Below, piece by piece: positions 30,297-39,252 of a stretch of DNA of 59,806 bases. How positions within the stretch are numbered: position 1 is the first letter of the stretch; every line of letters starts with the position of its first letter. The DNA is from Porticoccaceae bacterium. GTDB taxonomy: Bacteria > Pseudomonadota > Gammaproteobacteria > Pseudomonadales > Porticoccaceae. Position numbers and translations under genes: made by a program. The notes under the pieces were generated by a model. It was not told the origin of the DNA, searched no databases, and saw only the letters and a program-made list of their open reading frames with translations. Location of the stretch: positions 1-59,806 of the forward strand of contig JAHEHM010000001.1 in the NCBI GenBank assembly GCA_024644585.1, in the 5' to 3' direction.

Positions 30297-31304
30297 ATGA
30301 CTATTTTGAAAGATATACCTGTCTGGGAAAATGTGGACTATGATTGTTTTCACAATGAGATAGTTCCCCTTAACCAACCCGCTGTTATTAGATCCCTAGT
30401 ATCGGACTGGCCACTGGTCAATGCTGCTGAAAAATCAGCGAATTCTGCTGTTGACTATTTAAAGCCCCTTGATAAAGGTGCCATCACTTCAGCCTTGGTA
30501 GGCACTCCAGAAATTAATGGTCGATTTTTTTATAACGATGAACTAACAGAGCTTAACTTCAAGCGTGCACAGGTCACCATGAGCATTGGCCTTGATCGAC
30601 TTCTAGCTATTAAAGATAACTCAAACCCTCATGCTATCGCTTTACAAGCTATGCAGCTGGAAGATGTTATGCCGGACTTTCAGCCTCTACATAACCAACC
30701 GTTACTTGATGAATCGATTAAACCCAATATGTGGGTGGGCAATCGCGCCGTTGTGGCACCCCATTATGATATTAATGACAATTTGGCCTGTGTTGCTGCG
30801 GGAAGTAGAAAGTTCACCCTATTTCCTCCAGAACAAATCAATAACCTCTATCTCGGGCCCACACTTAACACTCCTGCAGGCGTCCCTATTAGCTTGGTAG
30901 ATATTAGAGACCCTGACATAAAGCGCTTTCCAAAATACACACAGGCTCTTGATGCTGGCTTTGAAGCGATCTTAAATGCGGGTGATGCGATTTTTATTCC
31001 TGCGCTTTGGTGGCATGGGGTCGAGTCACTTGAGACATTGAATATTCTTGTGAACTACTGGTGGGGAGATAATCAAGAAAATAAATTCTCGCCTGGGGAT
31101 AGTCTTCTTCATTGCATGATGAGTATTGCTAAACTCGACCCAGCAAAGCGTGAGTCATGGCGTCATATTTTTGATTATTATGTATTCAAAACTATGGATG
31201 AACCTTCTACTCATTTACCCAAGGATTTAGAGGATATCTTAACTAGCCTTTCTCCTGAACAACAGTCAGCTATTGGAGAATTCCTTGCTGAACAACTTAA
31301 GTAG
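30297..31304 (+). CDS. Cupin_8/JmjC-like Fe(II)/2OG oxygenase family protein (copy 1)
   Basis: HYD...IPALWWHGVE (HxD...H), SRKFTLFPPEQ. Confidence 0.88.
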   Translation: MTILKDIPVWENVDYDCFHNEIVPLNQPAVIRSLVSDWPLVNAAEKSANSAVDYLKPLDKGAITSALVGTPEINGRFFYNDELTELNFKRAQVTMSIGLDRLLAIKDNSNPHAIALQAMQLEDVMPDFQPLHNQPLLDESIKPNMWVGNRAVVAPHYDINDNLACVAAGSRKFTLFPPEQINNLYLGPTLNTPAGVPISLVDIRDPDIKRFPKYTQALDAGFEAILNAGDAIFIPALWWHGVESLETLNILVNYWWGDNQENKFSPGDSLLHCMMSIAKLDPAKRESWRHIFDYYVFKTMDEPSTHLPKDLEDILTSLSPEQQSAIGEFLAEQLK

Positions 31305-31319
31305 TCTAAAAAACGCAGG

Positions 31320-32813
31320 TTAAATTTGCGGTGCTTTACAGTACCTATCTATAAATTGCTGATGTGAAGGCAGTTGATCCACTAGATTATTCACTGAATT
31401 TTTTATTGTCATTAGGAAACCCTTAAGCTCTTCATCTGTCATCATATTAACAATCGGGTGATAATTTTCTGGCAATAGCCCCTGACCTAACATCACCTGG
31501 GACCATGAATTTTCAGCAAATATGTCATTATTCTTCTGAAAAATTCTTCCAGATTTTTTAAATAATTCTATTCTATGTTTTAAAGTTTCAGGTATTTCCA
31601 TCGTTTTACAATGGCGCCAAAATGGCGTGTCTTCTCTCTCAGTCACATGGTAGTGAAGCACAATAAAATCTCGCACAAAGAGGAACTCTTCCTTCATTTG
31701 GGCATTAAATTCATCAACATCTGCAGCATTTATTCCATCAATGGGAAACAGCTGTAACAGCCTAACAATACCACTCTGAATAAGATGAATACTGGTGGAT
31801 TCCAGCGGCTCTAAAAATCCAGCAGCCAAACCTAAAGCCACACAATTTTTATTCCAATGCTGATGTCGCTGACCGGTTGTAAACTTGATAATTCTTGGCT
31901 TAGTTAAAACCTCGCCCTCAATATTATCCAGTAAAGTTTGAGTGGCCTGGTCATCACTAAGGTATTTACTACAAAATACCATGCCGTTACCCACGCGATG
32001 CTGTAAGGGTATTCGCCATTGCCAGCCAGCTTCTCTGGCGATTGATCGAGTATAGGGAATAGGCTCTTCAATTGATCGGGTTTGTACCGCTACCGCACTG
32101 TCACAGGGTAAAAACTCTGTCCAATCATCATACTCAGTTTTAAGCGTTTTATTGATAAGTAAACCAGTGAACCCACTACAGTCGACAAATAGATCGCCCT
32201 CAATAGCTTGACCGCTTTCGAGAATTACACGCTCTATACAACCTGTACCTGAATGGGTAATTACATCTGAAATCTTTCCTTCAATACGCTGACAACCATG
32301 TTGCTCGGCAATTTTACGCAGGTACTTGGCATACAAGCCAGCATCCATGTGAAACGCATAATTCATACCATTATTAGGTAATACCGCAAATTTGTTGTTT
32401 TTTGCAGCCTGTAGCTCGTTACAATAATCTCCAAACTCGCCGCTTATCCCCTGCTGCTTTCCTTTCAACCAGAAATGTTGAAACCCTGCCGCCCAGCAAT
32501 CTTTTCCTGTAAAGCCAAAGGAATGAATATAGTTTTCATCAACATTTTTCCAATTCTCAAATGAGATGCCTAATTTAAAGGTACCCTGAACGGCAGCCAT
32601 AAAGTCCCGCTCATCAATCTTTAATAACTTGTGTAAAGTCAGCATTGTGGGGATAGTAGCCTCACCTACACCTACAGTTCCAATAGCATCAGATTCGACT
32701 AATTTAACATTGATATTTTTACCAATGAGCTTGGAAATTGCCGCAGCAGCCATCCAGCCAGCGGTTCCGCCACCGACAATAACGACATTTTTAACTGGAT
32801 TAGCTTGCATCAA
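31320..32813 (-). CDS. Flavin-dependent tryptophan halogenase family protein
   Basis: VVIVGGGTAGWMAA, GTFKLGISFENW (catalytic Lys region), WQWRIP (WxWxIP), PLESTSIHL (catalytic Glu region). Confidence 0.94.
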   Translation of the reverse strand: MMQANPVKNVVIVGGGTAGWMAAAAISKLIGKNINVKLVESDAIGTVGVGEATIPTMLTLHKLLKIDERDFMAAVQGTFKLGISFENWKNVDENYIHSFGFTGKDCWAAGFQHFWLKGKQQGISGEFGDYCNELQAAKNNKFAVLPNNGMNYAFHMDAGLYAKYLRKIAEQHGCQRIEGKISDVITHSGTGCIERVILESGQAIEGDLFVDCSGFTGLLINKTLKTEYDDWTEFLPCDSAVAVQTRSIEEPIPYTRSIAREAGWQWRIPLQHRVGNGMVFCSKYLSDDQATQTLLDNIEGEVLTKPRIIKFTTGQRHQHWNKNCVALGLAAGFLEPLESTSIHLIQSGIVRLLQLFPIDGINAADVDEFNAQMKEEFLFVRDFIVLHYHVTEREDTPFWRHCKTMEIPETLKHRIELFKKSGRIFQKNNDIFAENSWSQVMLGQGLLPENYHPIVNMMTDEELKGFLMTIKNSVNNLVDQLPSHQQFIDRYCKAPQI

Positions 32814-32823
32814 AAAACCTCAT

Positions 32824-33843
32824 CTATCTTTTTAACTTTTTTGAAAGCCGTTGCATTCTGTCTTCGGCGATCACTTTACTTAACTTTCCAAGTATACCTT
32901 TTGCATTATCTGGAATATGTTCAAAATTTTCATTGTCGGGTGAGAACACATAATGATCAAAAAGATTTTTCCAAATCTGACGTTGATCATCAGGTAAATC
33001 CCGCAAGCCAATAATGGCATGCTCAAGTGCATCTTGAGGCGAGCCCATAAATGTCGGTGAATTTCTCCACCAGTAATTTACCAAAATATTAAAATCCTCA
33101 AGCGCCTCAACATGATGCCACCACATACTAGGAATCATTAGGGCATCACCCGGCTCAAGCTCTACTACCAAAGCTGACTCAAGAGCCTTACGAAACTTTG
33201 GGAATTTATCAAAATCTGGATTTAAGAAATCAACCATACTTATTGATTGACCCGCTGGAGTAAAATCAACAGGTCCCACATAGAGGTTTTCTAATTCTTC
33301 CGGTGGAAAAAGAGTAAATCTCCTCTTCCCAGCTACACAGCAAGCGATGTTCGAAGCAAAATCATAATGTGCTGGAATACGACTTTTATTTCCCATCCAA
33401 ATACTTACTAGTGGGTCATAGTCATCAAATACAATATCATTTTCAGCTCTGAATCCCGGAAGCCATTTATCAACCATCGATGAACCAACATATATCATCG
33501 GGGCATTATCGTCACCAACATGCTTAGTTAATACGGATGAAAGTTGATTTAACGATGAACCCAACACCTGAAAATTAAAATCACTACAATCATTATTATA
33601 AAAAACCCGTCCATTGATCTCCGGCTCACCAAAAAAAACCGTATACAATTCGTCGTTACCGAATTTTTTTAGATATTCAAGGGATTCAACGGGCGATTTC
33701 TTTGACGCTATGACTGATGGCCATGATTGAATCAAGTTTTTAATTAGAATAGGTGAATCTGAAGTGAAAACTTCCTTTGGAATATTATCAGGGCTACATT
33801 CTAAAATTTGCTGTAAATTACTTTTTGAAGCCATAAATCTCAA
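32824..33843 (-). CDS. Cupin_8/JmjC-like Fe(II)/2OG oxygenase family protein (copy 2)
   Basis: IPAHYDFASN...IPSMWWHHVE, KRRFTLFPPEELENLYVGP; clear paralogue of the 30297-31304 product. Confidence 0.88.
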   Translation of the reverse strand: MRFMASKSNLQQILECSPDNIPKEVFTSDSPILIKNLIQSWPSVIASKKSPVESLEYLKKFGNDELYTVFFGEPEINGRVFYNNDCSDFNFQVLGSSLNQLSSVLTKHVGDDNAPMIYVGSSMVDKWLPGFRAENDIVFDDYDPLVSIWMGNKSRIPAHYDFASNIACCVAGKRRFTLFPPEELENLYVGPVDFTPAGQSISMVDFLNPDFDKFPKFRKALESALVVELEPGDALMIPSMWWHHVEALEDFNILVNYWWRNSPTFMGSPQDALEHAIIGLRDLPDDQRQIWKNLFDHYVFSPDNENFEHIPDNAKGILGKLSKVIAEDRMQRLSKKLKR

Positions 33844-33868
33844 AATCTCATTTTAATATTGATTGAAC

Positions 33869-34615
33869 CTATTTTGACTCTAATTTCTCAGCCCATTCTT
33901 TTTGTAATTTAGTATTTTTTCTTTCAATCAATCCAGTGACGCAAGAATAGGATGCAAGAGCCATATAAATTGGCTGTAGATACCCATTGGTGTTTAAGTC
34001 GGCTAATATGAAACCATCCAAATCATTTAACTTATCTTCATTAATCGTATAAAAACCAATCAATTTATTATTTGTATTATCCTTTAAAGGAATTTTTAAC
34101 GTAAAGGGCTCGAGCAATTCATATTTAATCAATGCTTCAATAAAACCCTTATTATGCTCGTGACCATAGTGCAAAGCCTCTAGCTTTTTCATTACTCTAG
34201 TCATATATTCGGTAGGATTGCCGTCAGCATCAAAAACAGACTGCCCAGAGTCCTGCGATATTCTTGGACTGCTAGTTTCAATAGACACTATAGGTTTTTT
34301 ATCACCCTCATCTGAGGCCTGAAAGCCTATGGAAAATGGCTGCCGCTGGATCATCATGGGAATATAACTAGCATTCCAGCCAGCATTATCTAAAAATAAA
34401 TTCTCATTATTTTCAAAACCCAAAAGGGCTATAGGGATGAACTCACCCTCATTATTGCCTTTTGAGAAAAAAATAGGATAGTAAGCCTGTATATTTCTAA
34501 ACTCAAGAGCATGGGTTTCAGCGTACTGAATATTGTCACCGTATGACTCTCCAGTTTCAGTACGTATTTTTAATTCTCTGTGTTTTGAAGGACTTAAAAC
34601 TTCAAAATTGCTCAT
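33869..34615 (-). CDS. SapC family protein
   Basis: YYPIFFSKGNNEGEFIPIALLGFENNENLFL; neighbourhood with TBDR and halogenase. Confidence 0.88.
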   Translation of the reverse strand: MSNFEVLSPSKHRELKIRTETGESYGDNIQYAETHALEFRNIQAYYPIFFSKGNNEGEFIPIALLGFENNENLFLDNAGWNASYIPMMIQRQPFSIGFQASDEGDKKPIVSIETSSPRISQDSGQSVFDADGNPTEYMTRVMKKLEALHYGHEHNKGFIEALIKYELLEPFTLKIPLKDNTNNKLIGFYTINEDKLNDLDGFILADLNTNGYLQPIYMALASYSCVTGLIERKNTKLQKEWAEKLESK

Positions 34616-34719
34616 ATTGACTCCAGCGTCCTAAAACGCAAATAGTTGACTCTAAATCTTATTATTAACAAACAATTACAGCTAGCAGTTTATTAAAACA
34701 GCCCTAGAAAGAGTACAAA

Positions 34720-34750
34720 AAAAAAGCCGCTAATTACAAGCGGCTTTTTT
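34720..34750 (-). terminator. Rho-independent terminator downstream of the TonB-dependent receptor
   Basis: AAAAAAGCCGCT-AATTACA-AGCGGCTTTTTT. Confidence 0.85.
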
Positions 34751-34776
34751 AACATCCTAAACTAGCAAACTAAAAT

Positions 34777-37700
34777 TTAAAATGTGTAACGGAGACCAAG
34801 GTTATATCTTGGTCCGTTTTGTGAAACACCTAAGACCTGTAACTTCTCTCGACCATACCTTCTTAGGGTAGAGTCAGTTACATTAATACCATCAAGCATA
34901 ATGGTTAGATTATCGTTGATCTCATAGGTTGCACTCAAATCAACCTGGCCGTAGGCCTGGGTATTTTGCGGGTTATTTGCGATAAAGTTACCTTTTGTAT
35001 CATAGGCAGCACCCTCATCTTGACCATCACCACCATAGAAGTCATCTCGCCAGTTGTAGGCAATACGAGTACTGAATCCATCTTTATCATAGAAGGCAAT
35101 TAAGTTTGCAGATTCACTTAAACCAACCAGTGCAAATTGTGGTTCTACACAAACTTTATCGGCACTTGAGCCCTCTTCGCAAGGCTTTGAAGTAATGATG
35201 TTATTGTAACCAACATTTGCCCAAGGCTTGGTATAGTTCGCAATAAAGCCGAAACCACTATCACCAAAGTTATGCTGCAGATTAAATTCCCAACCATAAA
35301 CCATGGCTTCTTTTTCATTGATGGGGCGACTCACTTGAAACACAGCATTATCATTTAGTTCAGGATCAGATAACAGAGGAGCTTCTACTGAAATACCCGG
35401 CATAACCTTTGCAATACCAGCAGTATCATAGACTTCGAGTCCCGCTTGGTTTGCATTAATAACATATTCACTGGCGTCTCCCGTCGTAACATCAGGAACA
35501 CCTCTAATTTCTTCGCCGTTTTCATCTATTCTCACAAAGACGTCCAACAACTGGCTTCCTATAGTTTCGTTTCCTATAAAATTCCTAACATCCTTCTTGA
35601 AATAACCCACAGAGAAATAATCTGTATCACCGTAATACCATTCTAAAGATAAATCTAAATTTCTTGATTCGATGGGTCTGAGGTTCGGGTTACCAGAACT
35701 AGCTGATAGGTTTCCATACTTGTATGACTGACCATTTACTGTGGTTCCACCCTTAATAAGATTATAACTCGGGCGAGTAATAGTCTTACTCATTGAAAAG
35801 CGTCCAACTAGGTCGTCAGAAATTTCAACATTGATATCTAAATTGGGCAAAAATATCCCATAGGCGCCTTCACTCACCTTTGGCTCTGGAAGGACAAGCT
35901 CACCCGTTTCCTTGTCTTCCACCAAAAACTCTTGCCTAACTGTAAACTCACTCCCACCTTCCCATGCTGTACCTATAGGGGTAGGGACATAGGCAGTTGA
36001 AAGAACATCCGTTTCTTCATAGCGCGAACCAATGCGTAGGTTAGTAGGCAAGCTGAAATCAAAATCAGTACTCATCTGGAAATAAGCGGATGTTGTGGTC
36101 TCAGCTGTTTCTTTTTCATTGGTGAAATTAGTTGATGCACAATAGAAATCTCTATTTGGCCCATCCAGGTCATCAGAACATGAACCACCTTTCCAGATGT
36201 CGAGTTCATTCACCGGGTATGTTCTTGCTAAATCTGAAAGTGTTTTGATATCAATGTGGAAGGCTTCTGACTGAAGGTACTCATAATCACTGCCAGATAC
36301 AGCATCAAACGCACTCGAAAGGTCAACTCTGGTCAATGCATCGATATTAAGATCTCCAGGATCAGAGATACCACTCCAGGAGTTTCGTTGTACAACAGCG
36401 CTCTTAGTATTATTAGTCACTTCGGTTAACTCGACACCAAAATCAATGCTTGAGAAATCTGAAATATCAAAGGTGCCACCGAATCTTGTCTGTTCAATAT
36501 CCATTCTGGATCGACCATTACTGATAACACTACCAGAGATAATCATGTCATTGGAGTAGATAGGACGATCAGTTTCATCACCCAGCTCATCAGCTGCAAT
36601 ACAACTTTCAGAATCCATACCTAATACAAGTATAGGAAGGTCTTCCGTAAAATAAGCCTTTGAAACACAACGGTTATAGCTAGAAATAGTTACTAGTGAG
36701 CCCGTACCATTGATATTATCTTGCGGACCTGATTTAGCGAGAGACTGGTGGTGATCTAACTCAAGCTGCAATCTATCGGTGGCAAACCATTCAAAATTAA
36801 CGCCGAAAGAATTATTTTGGCTCCTTGATCCGGTAGCACCCTGACCAACAGGATAATCGTTGTTAGCTCTCTCTTCTCGATAAAGTATAGGCGAAGCATT
36901 TGGCGATGAATTATCCCAAACAGTATCCTGCCTGCTAGCCTCACGACCACTGAACCAAGCAGAAAGATCATTGAAATCACTGCCAAACTCGAGACCTGAA
37001 TAGGTATAATCTATGGTTGTGGTTAAAGATTCAATAGGTCTGTACTGCAAAGTGAGCTGGCTATTTTTCCTATCTGCTTCGTAGGAAGTTACTCGATAAG
37101 TCAGATTTTGCGGTAACGAAGTTGTTGCTAACCCATTGGGCATTCCATTATCAACAAACCATTCAGACCAATCAGATTGCGACAACCGACCATGATGAAT
37201 TTGCCCCGCTGCATGCCCATTAGCAGTGTCCATGGGAGCTGAATATAGAGGCCCATCAGCATCTGCTAGAAATGTTTTCCAGCCTGAGACACCTGCATTG
37301 CGATCAGCATTATTTCGCTTTTGATAGGACAGGCTAAGTGAAACACCTAAGGTATCATCCAAAAAAGTATCCGAGACAATGCCTGAAATTTCTGGACTAA
37401 TCCCCTCTCGTTCAAAATCAAACACGTCCCAGACATCTGTAAGGTTCGGAGCAATCTCATCAGTTGCAATTATTGATGTGTCATACATGGCTTTTATGCC
37501 AAAAGAACGAACATAACCAGCTTCAAGGGGCTTAGTAGAGATGATATTGATAAGTGAACCAATGCCACCCGATGGGACCGAAGCGTCACCTGTTTTGTTA
37601 ACAACAACAGCTGCTACGCCTTCAGAAGCGAGATCACCGAAATCAAAAGAACGACTATCACCAGAATGTGTTGGCATTTGGCGGCCATTCAAGGTCACCA

Positions 37701-38022
37701 TATTGTATTCAGGGCCAAAACCACGAACGGTTACTTTGCTACCTTCACCTCTGGATCTATCAATCGATACACCAGTAATACGCTGAAGTGCTTCTGCAAG
37801 GTTAGTGTCTGGGAATTTACCCATGTCTTCAGCAGAAATTGCATCCGCGACACCTGCCGTATCACGTTTAATATCCATTGATTTCTTAAGACTGGCTCGA
37901 ATACCACCCTCAACAATGACCTCTTCGATCTCAAGCTCTTGCGCCTGAGAAAAAGATGGCATCGTGGATCCAACCAATGCAACAGCAACACTGTTAGAAA
38001 GAACGTTCTTCTTGAATAACAT
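34777..38022 (-). CDS. TonB-dependent receptor (Xanthomonas/Caulobacter-type, TIGR01782-like)
   Basis: Signal peptide, plug motif FPDTNLAEALQRITGVSIDR, C-terminal LGLRYTF. Confidence 0.96.
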   Translation of the reverse strand: MLFKKNVLSNSVAVALVGSTMPSFSQAQELEIEEVIVEGGIRASLKKSMDIKRDTAGVADAISAEDMGKFPDTNLAEALQRITGVSIDRSRGEGSKVTVRGFGPEYNMVTLNGRQMPTHSGDSRSFDFGDLASEGVAAVVVNKTGDASVPSGGIGSLINIISTKPLEAGYVRSFGIKAMYDTSIIATDEIAPNLTDVWDVFDFEREGISPEISGIVSDTFLDDTLGVSLSLSYQKRNNADRNAGVSGWKTFLADADGPLYSAPMDTANGHAAGQIHHGRLSQSDWSEWFVDNGMPNGLATTSLPQNLTYRVTSYEADRKNSQLTLQYRPIESLTTTIDYTYSGLEFGSDFNDLSAWFSGREASRQDTVWDNSSPNASPILYREERANNDYPVGQGATGSRSQNNSFGVNFEWFATDRLQLELDHHQSLAKSGPQDNINGTGSLVTISSYNRCVSKAYFTEDLPILVLGMDSESCIAADELGDETDRPIYSNDMIISGSVISNGRSRMDIEQTRFGGTFDISDFSSIDFGVELTEVTNNTKSAVVQRNSWSGISDPGDLNIDALTRVDLSSAFDAVSGSDYEYLQSEAFHIDIKTLSDLARTYPVNELDIWKGGSCSDDLDGPNRDFYCASTNFTNEKETAETTTSAYFQMSTDFDFSLPTNLRIGSRYEETDVLSTAYVPTPIGTAWEGGSEFTVRQEFLVEDKETGELVLPEPKVSEGAYGIFLPNLDINVEISDDLVGRFSMSKTITRPSYNLIKGGTTVNGQSYKYGNLSASSGNPNLRPIESRNLDLSLEWYYGDTDYFSVGYFKKDVRNFIGNETIGSQLLDVFVRIDENGEEIRGVPDVTTGDASEYVINANQAGLEVYDTAGIAKVMPGISVEAPLLSDPELNDNAVFQVSRPINEKEAMVYGWEFNLQHNFGDSGFGFIANYTKPWANVGYNNIITSKPCEEGSSADKVCVEPQFALVGLSESANLIAFYDKDGFSTRIAYNWRDDFYGGDGQDEGAAYDTKGNFIANNPQNTQAYGQVDLSATYEINDNLTIMLDGINVTDSTLRRYGREKLQVLGVSQNGPRYNLGLRYTF

Positions 38023-38282
38023 TTTATGTACAACCCCCTAAAAAAATACTTTAAAACCGACGCTTAATATTCAAACGAACAAAGCAAGCCCAGCTCAATC
38101 CGATAAAATACATCTTCAGGGCTTTAAAGGCATTGTTTTTGAGACGAAATTCACATATATGCGATAACAGGGGCAGCTGAGCAAAAATATTGCCACAAGG
38201 TGCTATTTATTTGACTTTTTTGTTTAAAAACAAAACCCAAAAAATGTTTTGTAAATCTTTTTTTCTCGTCAAAAAAACACTC

Positions 38283-39071
38283 TTAATTAAGCGGGATTCG
38301 ATTAAGGTAAAAAGCTAGCCTAATACCAGCTTGATGAAGCCGTTTTTTTGCAATGGGTTGGTTTTTCTCATGATACCAGCGCCCCAAAGGCATAATTTTT
38401 TGGTCTTCACCAACACCAAAATCATATATGTTTTCATTTAGAATTAACGACTCATTCGCCCAATCGGCAAAGGTTGAATGCTGCCACTTTAACCGCTGAG
38501 ACTTCGATGGCTTTTCAAAGGTTTTCGCATATTCTTTGGCACTGAGCTTTGAATGGGTGAGCAAGCCATCCCAAACCCTATGAAGGTTATGTTTTCGTGG
38601 AGAATTATACCAATTAACCGCCACCCGATTACCGCCTGCATCGTCATATTTACCCACATGTAATGGCTGATGAACGTCACCCACAAAATGTACAAAAAAC
38701 ATCAACGCTTCGCGCCTTGCTTGCTTCGAATTATCTGGCTTTTGTAATTCTTGATAAAAGTAATCCAAAGCCCACAAAATATCCCCAACAGGGACTGGCC
38801 TGTGCTTATCAAAATTTTGATTAGGACCAGCGTTTATATAGTGCCAACGCTTAGAATGGGCCCATTTTGGATCTGATTTAATACTATCAGCCCATGAAGA
38901 AACCGATGCCAATGACTCTCCGTCAAGCAATAGGTTAACCTGCTTTCTTGCCGCCTCTGATAGATTATTTTCCGCAATAATCGCGACAACTTGATGCTCC
39001 TTTTCCCACCAAGCTAAAACGGGTGTGGCGTAAAAAAATATCACAAATAAAAAAATAACTGTTCGAATCAT
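38283..39071 (-). CDS. S1/P1 family nuclease, secreted
   Basis: Signal peptide then WWEKEHQVVAIIAE; HFVGDVHQPLHVGKYDDAGGNRV. Confidence 0.94.
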   Translation of the reverse strand: MIRTVIFLFVIFFYATPVLAWWEKEHQVVAIIAENNLSEAARKQVNLLLDGESLASVSSWADSIKSDPKWAHSKRWHYINAGPNQNFDKHRPVPVGDILWALDYFYQELQKPDNSKQARREALMFFVHFVGDVHQPLHVGKYDDAGGNRVAVNWYNSPRKHNLHRVWDGLLTHSKLSAKEYAKTFEKPSKSQRLKWQHSTFADWANESLILNENIYDFGVGEDQKIMPLGRWYHEKNQPIAKKRLHQAGIRLAFYLNRIPLN

Positions 39072-39252
39072 TTATGATTACCTAAGAACAATATGTATGG
39101 CTGAGTGTAATATAAAATAAATTTTCTATAAATTATTAAATCCTAAGCTATGGAGTCTATTGACAGAAACCCTAGGCATGGTAGTTTTAAACTGACAACA
39201 ATGAACGTATAAGGCCATACGCTCTTTTAATTAATACATTAGCAGGCATCCA

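Noticed and set aside
37731-38033. 100-aa ORF overlapping the TonB receptor signal region on the same strand
   Set aside because: Out-of-frame shadow of the receptor, which has an intact signal peptide and plug
38218-38235. TTTTGTTT-AA-AAACAAAA palindrome between the TonB receptor and the S1/P1 nuclease genes
   Set aside because: Perfect but wholly A/T-rich; such palindromes are common in AT-rich intergenic DNA, so not promoted without comparative support
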